Origin: CAIQJJ01 sp049325275
GTDB lineage: Bacteria > Chloroflexota > Anaerolineae > Anaerolineales > UBA4823
DNA length: 64,000 nucleotides
Reading direction: 5' to 3'
Assembly: GCA_049325275.1 (NCBI GenBank)
Contig: JBMOLU010000058.1
Coordinates: forward strand, 124,001-188,000
The stretch's first letter is position 1, and the number at the start of each line of letters is the position of its first letter. Under the pieces are notes generated by a model. That model ran no database searches, was not told the origin of the DNA, and saw only the letters and a list, made by a program, of their open reading frames with translations. The position numbers were made by a program, and so were the translations under genes. This document shows, piece after piece, positions 1 to 8,100 of the stretch.

Positions 1-2
1 GC

Positions 3-254
3 CCGGCCGGCGTCAACTCGGGCGCCCTGTGTGACGAAGCGTTGGATGAGCTTTTTGCCCAGCAGGCTCGGCAGGTCGATTTCGCCGAACGCCAGCAGAC
101 TTTCTACGCCATCTCGCGTATGATTTACGAGAAAGCCTATTGGGTTGGCCTTTGGCAGGACCCCGATCTATGGGGTGTCAGCGAGCGCCTGAAAAATGTC
201 ATCATCTCCGGCGCGACGCCCTTTTTCAATATCATCGAATGGGATCTTCAATAG
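3..254 (+). CDS. Peptide ABC transporter substrate-binding protein, C-terminal fragment
   Basis: The frame is open from the left edge to the stop at 252-254, so only the last 83 codons are present. The segment is rich in aromatic residues and ends FFNIIEWDLQ. It resembles the C-terminal end of family 5 (Dpp/Opp-type) extracellular solute-binding proteins, where the closing strand and a WxL-like end are typical. The family captures peptides, nickel or sugars outside the membrane and hands them to a permease pair. Directly downstream lie two permeases and two ATPases of the same transporter class, which supports the call. The substrate cannot be predicted from this fragment. Confidence 0.8.
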   Translation, partial: PAGVNSGALCDEALDELFAQQARQVDFAERQQTFYAISRMIYEKAYWVGLWQDPDLWGVSERLKNVIISGATPFFNIIEWDLQ

Positions 255-265
255 GTCCTTAAGCG

Positions 266-338
266 AAGCGTGTGGCGTGCGCCCCGCACGGCTACGTGCG
301 CCCCGCACGGCTACGTGCGCCACACGCTTTCTTTTTTG
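266..338 (+). terminator. Intercistronic hairpin/terminator containing a 19-bp tandem duplication
   Basis: A 12-bp perfect inverted repeat (AAGCGTGTGGCG at 266-277, CGCCACACGCTT at 318-329) is followed by a T-rich run at 328-337. The loop consists of two copies of a 19-bp unit. The element sits between the binding-protein gene and the first permease gene. Partial termination here would give more binding protein than permease, which is a common arrangement in ABC importer operons (inference). Confidence 0.75.
278..315 (+). repeat. 19-bp perfect tandem duplication inside the hairpin loop
   Basis: TGCGCCCCGCACGGCTACG occurs at 278-296 and again without change at 297-315. Each unit contains a small GTGCG/CGCAC-type dyad of its own. 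Perfect identity suggests a recent slippage event. Confidence 0.9.
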
Positions 339-343
339 TTTCC

Positions 344-1378
344 ATGGCCCATTACGCTTTCCGCCGTTTTCTTGCTGCCATTCCGCTCTTGTTGATCCTC
401 AGCGTTATTTTGTTCGCCCTGATGCAAAACGTGGGCGATCCGCTGGCGACGATGGGCGGGCGGCGCGTGACGCGTTCCGCCGATCGCGAGCGTTTGACGC
501 GCCAGCTCGGTCTCGATAAACCCCTGCCTTTGCAATATCTTTTCTGGCTGGCGGGGAACGACTGGGCGAAATTCGACCTCGATGGCGACGGCATCGCGGA
601 GGCGCCCGGCAAGCGCCTGGGAGTGCTGCGCGGCGACTTCGGTACCTCGCTGACCCACCGTGGCGTGCCGGTCACGCAAGTGATTGCCGAAAGGCTGCCA
701 AACACGTTGATCCTGATGCTGACCGCCGAAGCGATCATCGTTTTCGGTTCCTTGCTGATCGGCGTGTATTCAGCTTTGCGCCAATATACCTGGGTGGATA
801 ACCTGGTGACGGCGCTGTCGTTCGTTGGCTATTCGATGCCGATTTTTTTCATCGCCCTGGTGAGTGTCTACCTGCTGGGAGTCTATCCCAAGCAGGCCGG
901 CTTGCCCTATCTGCCCTGGGTGGGGATGTTCGATCCGCAGGTGGGAAAATCGGCCAGCCAGTTAGCCTTGCACATCGTCTTGCCCGTTTTGAGCATCGCT
1001 TTGATCAGCTTTGCCGGGTACAGCCGTTACGTGCGCAGCACCATGCTCGAGGTGATGAGCCAGGACTATATCCGTACAGCGCGTTCCAAGGGTCTCCCCT
1101 GGCGCCAGGTGATCGGCATCCACGCCCTCAAGAACGCTTCGCTGCCGCTCGTGACCATCGTCGGCCTGGACCTGCCCTTGCTGCTGGCGGGAGCGGTGGT
1201 CACGGAACGAATTTTCGCCTGGCCCGGCATGGGCCGCCTGTTTCTGGATGGTGTCTCTGACGGCGATACGCCCTTGGTGATGGGCATTCTCCTGCTGATC
1301 GCTGCGGCCGTGATCGCGTTTCAGATTCTGACCGACATCGTCTACGCCTGGTTGGACCCCCGGATTCGTTATGCCTGA
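344..1378 (+). CDS. ABC transporter permease, DppB/OppB type
   Basis: This is a 344-residue inner-membrane permease of the binding-protein-dependent dipeptide/oligopeptide importer family. A membrane segment near residues 12-30 (FLAAIPLLLILSVILFALM) is followed by the long periplasmic loop and several more hydrophobic spans. The cytoplasmic coupling loop lies in the second half (YIRTARSKGLPWRQVIGIHALKNA), the EAA-type motif that contacts the ATPases. I chose ATG 344 because the earlier in-frame GTG at 272 would start inside the upstream hairpin. The 3' end overlaps the next permease by 8 bp, showing a tightly coupled operon. Confidence 0.9.
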   Translation: MAHYAFRRFLAAIPLLLILSVILFALMQNVGDPLATMGGRRVTRSADRERLTRQLGLDKPLPLQYLFWLAGNDWAKFDLDGDGIAEAPGKRLGVLRGDFGTSLTHRGVPVTQVIAERLPNTLILMLTAEAIIVFGSLLIGVYSALRQYTWVDNLVTALSFVGYSMPIFFIALVSVYLLGVYPKQAGLPYLPWVGMFDPQVGKSASQLALHIVLPVLSIALISFAGYSRYVRSTMLEVMSQDYIRTARSKGLPWRQVIGIHALKNASLPLVTIVGLDLPLLLAGAVVTERIFAWPGMGRLFLDGVSDGDTPLVMGILLLIAAAVIAFQILTDIVYAWLDPRIRYA

Positions 1379-2315
1379 TGAAAAGCCTCCCCATCTCGCT
1401 GCGGACGACCTCGAAGGCCCACCGTTGACGTTGCGCCAGCTAACCTGGCGGCGTTTTCGGCGGCACAGGATGGCTACCCTGGGTTTGATCGTCCTGGTGA
1501 TGCTGGTGCTTTATTCGTATGCGGGGGCGTTGTTTTTCTCCGAGACCGACGCCAACCGTAACGATACCACGCTGCGCTTACGTCCACCTTCTGTCGCGCA
1601 CCCCTTTGGCACCGACACGGTCGGCCGTGACATTCTGGCGCGCACGATCTACGGCGGGCAGATTTCGATCATCATCGGTTTGACGGCTGTGCTGTTGGAA
1701 GTTCTCGTTGGGGTGACGATCGGCGCCCTGGCCGGTTATTACGGTGGTTGGGTGGACGGCGTGGCGATGCGCTTTACCGAGGCGGTCTTGATCATTCCAC
1801 AGATTTTTTTGCTGATCGTGATGGCGAAGTTTTTTGGTGGGAAGCTTCCAAATCTCACCCTCCTGGGCCGGGAGTACAGCGGCAGCGTGATCATCATCAT
1901 CTTGATCATCGGCCTGACCAGTTGGCCTTACCTGGCGCGCATCGTGCGCTCGCAGTTCCTGGCCGTCAAAGAGAACGAATACATCCTGGCGGCACGCGCC
2001 ACGGGCACACCGACCTGGCAGATCATCTTTCAGCACATCCTGCCAAACAGCATCGCCCCGATCGTCGTTTCTGCCACCCTGGGTGTGGCCAATGCGATCA
2101 CCCTGGAAGCCTATATCAGTTTCCTGGGGATGGGAGTGCGCCCACCAACGGCGACCTGGGGTAACATGCTCGAGGGCGCCTATGGATACATCGATCAGGG
2201 CGCTTACTGGCTGTGGTTGTTCCCGGGCCTGCTGATCGTCCTGACGGTGCTGAGTATCAACTTCCTCGGTGATGGCCTGCGCGACGCTCTGGACCCACGC
2301 AGCCGCACCGTTTGA
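1371..2315 (+). CDS. ABC transporter permease, DppC/OppC type
   Basis: This 314-residue partner permease starts at ATG 1371, inside the end of the preceding gene. The N-terminal cytoplasmic stretch carries WRRFRRHRMATLGL, typical of the OppC_N region just before the first membrane helix. The conserved HPFGTDTVGRDILAR follows around residues 74-88. The EAA loop is visible as ILAARATGTPTWQIIFQHILPN. Five or six hydrophobic spans fit the family. It would form a heterodimeric channel with the upstream permease. The substrate is unknown. Overlap with both neighbours indicates translational coupling. Confidence 0.9.
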   Translation: MPDEKPPHLAADDLEGPPLTLRQLTWRRFRRHRMATLGLIVLVMLVLYSYAGALFFSETDANRNDTTLRLRPPSVAHPFGTDTVGRDILARTIYGGQISIIIGLTAVLLEVLVGVTIGALAGYYGGWVDGVAMRFTEAVLIIPQIFLLIVMAKFFGGKLPNLTLLGREYSGSVIIIILIIGLTSWPYLARIVRSQFLAVKENEYILAARATGTPTWQIIFQHILPNSIAPIVVSATLGVANAITLEAYISFLGMGVRPPTATWGNMLEGAYGYIDQGAYWLWLFPGLLIVLTVLSINFLGDGLRDALDPRSRTV

Positions 2316-2329
2316 TCCACGAGATTGAC

Positions 2330-3316
<987 letters not shown>

Positions 3317-3335
3317 ACCCTTTCGTTACTGTACT

Positions 3336-4328
3336 ATGACCGATTCCGCGCCCCTCGTTCAGGTTGATCGTCTTACCAAGCATTTCCCGGTTTTGCGTGG
3401 GTTGGTTTTTCAGCGCCAGGTGGGCACGGTGAACGCCGTCGATGGCATTTCTTTTACCATCGACCGTGGGGAAACGCTCGGGCTGGTGGGTGAGAGCGGC
3501 TGTGGCAAAACGACTGCCGGGCGTACGCTCCTGGCGCTCTATCCATTGACCGGCGGCCGTGTGCTGATTGACGGCCAGGACGTTCACCGGGCGCGGGGGG
3601 GCGAACTGCTGGCGATCCGGCGTAAGGCCCAGATGATTTTCCAGGACCCGTATGCGTCGCTCAATCCCCGTTGGACGGTCAACAGCATCGTCAGCGAGCC
3701 TTTGCGTGTGCACAAGCTGCTGCACCCGTCCGATCGTAGCGAACGTGTGAAAGAGTTGCTTCACCTGGTGGGGCTGAATGCCCGGCACCTGAACCGTTTC
3801 CCGCACGAGTTTTCGGGTGGGCAGCGCCAGCGCATCGGCATCGCACGTGCCTTGGCTTCGGAACCTTCGTTTGTCGTTTGCGACGAACCGATTTCCGCAC
3901 TGGATGTTTCGATCCAGGCGCAAGTCGTCAACCTGCTGGAAGAGTTGCAGGATCGTTTGGGGCTGACTTATCTCTTCATTGCCCACGATTTGAGCATGGT
4001 TCGCCATATTTGCGATCGTGTCGCCGTAATGTACCTGGGAGCGCTGGTCGAATCGGCCGCGCGTGACGACTTGTACGAAAATCCATTGCATCCGTACACC
4101 CAGGCGTTGCTGTCGGCGGTGCCCATCCCGGACCCTAAAAAGAGCCGCTTGCAGCAGCGAACGGTGCTCGAAGGAGATGTACCCAGCCCGCTCGACCCGC
4201 CTTCAGGATGCCGTTTCCACACCCGCTGCCCGCTTGCCTTGAGCCGCCACCTGCCACACTGCGCCGAGATGGCGCCCGAGTGGCGCCAGGCGCAGCCCGG
4301 TCACTGGGTAGCCTGCCACGAAGTATAA
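3336..4328 (+). CDS. ABC transporter ATP-binding protein, DppF/OppF type
   Basis: This is the second ATPase of the importer, 330 residues. Visible motifs are Walker A GESGCGKTTAGR, FQDPYASLNPR, signature FSGGQRQRIGIARAL, Walker B FVVCDEPISALD and the H-loop in FIAHDLSMV. The C-terminal SGCRFHTRCPLA region again carries the conserved cysteine pattern of OppD/OppF proteins. ATG 3336 is chosen because upstream in-frame codons lie inside the preceding gene and do not resemble the family. It is the last transporter gene of the operon. Confidence 0.9.
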   Translation: MTDSAPLVQVDRLTKHFPVLRGLVFQRQVGTVNAVDGISFTIDRGETLGLVGESGCGKTTAGRTLLALYPLTGGRVLIDGQDVHRARGGELLAIRRKAQMIFQDPYASLNPRWTVNSIVSEPLRVHKLLHPSDRSERVKELLHLVGLNARHLNRFPHEFSGGQRQRIGIARALASEPSFVVCDEPISALDVSIQAQVVNLLEELQDRLGLTYLFIAHDLSMVRHICDRVAVMYLGALVESAARDDLYENPLHPYTQALLSAVPIPDPKKSRLQQRTVLEGDVPSPLDPPSGCRFHTRCPLALSRHLPHCAEMAPEWRQAQPGHWVACHEV

Positions 4329-4376
4329 CTTCTGCCTTCGTCTTATCCGCTTCATTCTCTGTAGTTGGAGGTTCCC

Positions 4377-5006
4377 ATGGCTCAAAGAGGTTACATCAAC
4401 AGCATGTTGGGCGAGCAGGAAAAGGTCCTGCTGATCGCCCGCCAGCACTGGTTCACCGTGGTCAGCGCCATCCTGGCCGAAGTCGTGACCATCCTGATCT
4501 TGTTGATCATTGCTGCCATCGCCGCAACCATGCTGCCGGCGCTCGCCTGGCTGCCGCTTGTGCTTGGGGCGCTGCTGGTTTTCATTCCGCTGGCCACGCT
4601 GACGTACGATTTGCTGGCCTGGTGGAACCGGCAGTATCTGGTCACCACGCGGCGCGTGATCCAAATCTCGGGTTCGTTCAACAAAAACGTCGTCGACTCT
4701 TCTCTCGAAAAGGTCAACGACGTCAAGATGACCCAGTCGGTCCTGGGGCGTCTCTTCGATTACGGCGACGTGGAAATTCTGACGGCCAGCGAGCTGGGGG
4801 TGAACCTGTTTCGCCGCATCGAGAATCCCATCCAGTTCAAAACTGCCATGCTCAACGCTAAAGAAAAGCTGGAACGTCCCAACGAGAACGACGGGCGAGA
4901 TTCCATCCCGGTGATGATCGCCAAACTGGCCGAACTTCACCAGCGCGGCGTGCTTACCGACGCCGAGTTTCAGCACAAGAAGGCCGAACTGCTGGCGAAG
5001 ATGTGA
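4377..5006 (+). CDS. PH-like (bPH2/YdbS-type) membrane protein with C-terminal SHOCT domain
   Basis: This 209-residue protein has two adjacent hydrophobic spans at about residues 24-80. A bacterial pleckstrin-homology-like segment follows, containing TTRRVIQISGSFNKNVVDSSLEKVNDV. The C-terminal 35 residues (AKLAELHQRGVLTDAEFQHKKAELL) form a typical SHOCT motif, a short amphipathic oligomerisation module. A GGAGG ribosome site sits 6 bases before ATG 4377, so the in-frame TTG at 4365, which is part of that site, is rejected. Function is unknown; the family is membrane-anchored with the PH-like domain in the cytoplasm. It converges with the synthetase operon across a 108-bp gap in which I see no clear terminator. 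Confidence 0.8.
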   Translation: MAQRGYINSMLGEQEKVLLIARQHWFTVVSAILAEVVTILILLIIAAIAATMLPALAWLPLVLGALLVFIPLATLTYDLLAWWNRQYLVTTRRVIQISGSFNKNVVDSSLEKVNDVKMTQSVLGRLFDYGDVEILTASELGVNLFRRIENPIQFKTAMLNAKEKLERPNENDGRDSIPVMIAKLAELHQRGVLTDAEFQHKKAELLAKM

Positions 5007-5114
5007 GGGCTTGGGCGCCGGGAGACTGTCTGGAAAAAGCTGTGACAGGTGCGGCGCACTTCCACGGGACGGTGGTGTGTGTTCTCAGCCCCGGGCGGCA
5101 CCGCATCTTGCTTT

Positions 5115-8100
5115 TCAGGCCTTCGAGGTGCTCCTGGCCCAGGCTTCGTCGGCCAATTGCTGCAAGCGATCTTTGTCTGCGCTGATTACGGCGTCCGGGA
5201 CGGCATCGGGAAGGACATCTTCCATGTAGCGCAGCGGGCGGTAGAGCCACCCGGCGATTGCCAGGGCGATGTAAAGCGCGCCAACTACAATCATCAGCAG
5301 ACCCATACCGCGCCCGGCGCCGGAGCCGATCGCCGTACGGATGCCGGTGGCCAGCGCGCCATCGGCGTTCATCATCCACGGTTCGAAGACACGCTCTACC
5401 AGCGGGCCGGCCGTGAGAAAGCCGATCGGGATCATCGACCATCCCAGCATCTGGTTCATCGAAACCACCCGCCCCTGTAGTTCCAGCCCGACCTTCATTT
5501 GGATTAGCGCCTGCCAGTGGGCGTTGGTCAGGGTGAGGGCCATGCCGAAGCCGAACATGCCGATGGCCGGAAAGATGGGGTGCGGCGCCAGGCCCGAGAT
5601 CAGAATAGCCAGTCCAAGCGGCAGTGTGAAACCGACCATCCCTTCGGCGCGCCGGCGGGCGCCGCCCCACAGCGCCATCACCAAGCTACCCACTAACGTG
5701 CCCAGGCCGCTGGCTGCGACGACCATGCCGAGCACGACGGCCGATGTAAACGACAGCACCAGTGGAGTCTGAACGACATTGACGATGGCGATCAGGTAGT
5801 TGAAAACGACGAAGAACAGGACCATGGCGACCAGGCTCGGGCGGCGGATGATGTAAAACCAGCCTCCTGTAATGGCCTGCCAAAAGGTCTCTTCCTGCCG
5901 GTGGAAGAGCGTGTTGGGGAAACGCACGACGGCGAGGGTGAAGATGGCAAACAAGAAACTGACGCAGTCCACCAGAATGATACCCTGCAACCCAATGGCG
6001 ACAACCAGGAAACCGCCCAGAAGCGGCGCTAACAAATCGCTGGCCGCCAGGCCGAACTGTGTGATGCCGTTTGCCTGTCCCAGGTAACGCTTGGGTACCA
6101 GCTGCGTGATTGCGGCAATATAGGCCGGGCGCTGCAAGGCGCTGGCGATCGATCCGATGCTGGCAGTGATGTAAACGTGCCACAACTGGAGATGGCCGCT
6201 CCACAGCAGCAGGGCCAGCATGAAGACCCCACAGACGGCCAGCGAATCGCTGATCAGCATGATCAACCGGCGATCGTGGCGATCGGCCAGCGCCCCGGAA
6301 ATGGGCAGGATCAGGATGCCCGGCAGAAAGGCCGCCACCAGAATGGTCGAGAGCTGCGTTACCGAGCCGGTTTCCTGGTACGCCCAGACGCTCAAGGCGA
6401 AGCCGGTTAAGCCGGTTCCGATCAGGGAGATCAACTGCCCCAGCACGACCAGGAAGAAGGTTTGCAGGCGTGGTGTGGCCGCCTGGCGCCGCCCCGGGCG
6501 GGTAGCAACCGGCCTGGGGCCTTGTGCCTCCGGCGCGGCGCCCGTTTTGCTTTTCCAGCTTTTTGCCTGATGCTCGATGGCCTGCGCCAGTTCAACCGGT
6601 TGGTGCTTCAGGAAGTAGTGCCCGGCATTGGGGATGACGGCCAGGCTGACGGACTCGGTGAAGTAATCCCACTCGAGGTACTCTTCTTCGTAAAACTCTG
6701 TCGAGCGATCGCGCTGTCCCGCAATACACAGAACGGGAGTGTGCAGCCTGGTATGCTGCATATCGGCGTATGCTTCGGTGTAGTAATCTTCGCTTTCGGA
6801 TACGTCGTGGCGCAGGCTGCGAACGACAAATTCACGCTCTTGCGCGTCCATTTCGCCCGAAAAACCGCCCAAGGCGCGCAATCCCTCGTAAATTGTCCGG
6901 CTGGAGGTCCAGCGATCGAGCGGCAGCAGCCGGTGCAGGGTTTCGAACAATTTGCCCGGCAGACGTGACGAAGGGAAATGCGCGCCCATGATCAACCCAG
7001 CAACGGGGAAGTTCTGCGCTTCCAATTGGCGTGTGATTTCCAGCGCCAGGGCGCCTCCCACGCAGTGGCCGTACAAGGCCACCGGTCCTTGCAAATCGCG
7101 GATGATTTCTGCCGCGCACTGTCGGGCGACTTCTTCTAGTGGCAGGAGCGCTTCCTCTGGGTGGCTGTAATCGTGACCGGGAATTTGCACGGCGTACAAC
7201 GAAAACCCGGCCGGCATGGCGTTGGCCAGTGGCTGGAACAGGATGCCGCTGCCACCCCCGTATGGAACGCAGACCAGGTTGAGTGTCTTTTCCTGCACGC
7301 CGACCGGCCGAGTCAGTTCGTGGAGCAAGCCGGCAGGGCGGTTTTGGCGCTGTTCCGGCTGCTGTTGGCGCGCCGCCAACTGACGAATGGTGGGCATCTT
7401 GAACAGGTCCATGGCGCTCACGACACCGCCGGCCTCGGCCTGGTTCAGCTTGCGTACGACGCGGATGGCCTTGAACGAATCGCCGCCCAGGTCGAAGAAG
7501 TTGTCGTCGATGCCTACTTTTTCCAGTGTTAGAATCTCGCACCAGATCGCCGCCATCGCCGTCTCGACGGCGTCGCGCGGTGGCACGTGTGAGGCCGCCT
7601 CGTATGCGGCTGCTTCTGGTGCGGGCAGGGCAAAGCGATCGACTTTGCCGTTGGGGTTGAGCGGGATTCTTTCCAGGACGACAAAGGCGGTGGGCACCAT
7701 GTACTCCGGCAGTTGGGCGCGCAGGTTTTCGCGCAGCGTCTGAACGGAGACCCCCTCGGCGCATTCGGCCTTGGGGGCCACGTAGGCCACCAGGCGGTCT
7801 TCTCCGTTGTCACGTCGGGCGACGACCACGGCGTCCTGTATGGCGTCGGCGCGCCTGAGCAGCGTTTCGATTTCGCCTAACTCGATGCGATAGCCGCGAA
7901 TCTTGACCTGGAAATCCATGCGCCCGATCAGCTTCATCGTGCCGTCGGGCTGATAGCAGGCCAGGTCGCCGGTCTGGTACAGGCGTGCCCCGGGAATGGT
8001 GCTGAAGGGGTCGGGAATGAACCGTTCGGCCGTTAGCGCCGGGCGGTTGACGTAGCCGCGCGTCACGCCGGCGCCGCCGATGTACAGCGCGCCCGGCACG

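Noticed and set aside
5050..5065. Shared CGGCGCACTTCCA at about 5052 and 26302 as a dispersed repeat
   Set aside because: Only 13 bp in two places, with no extended similarity around them.
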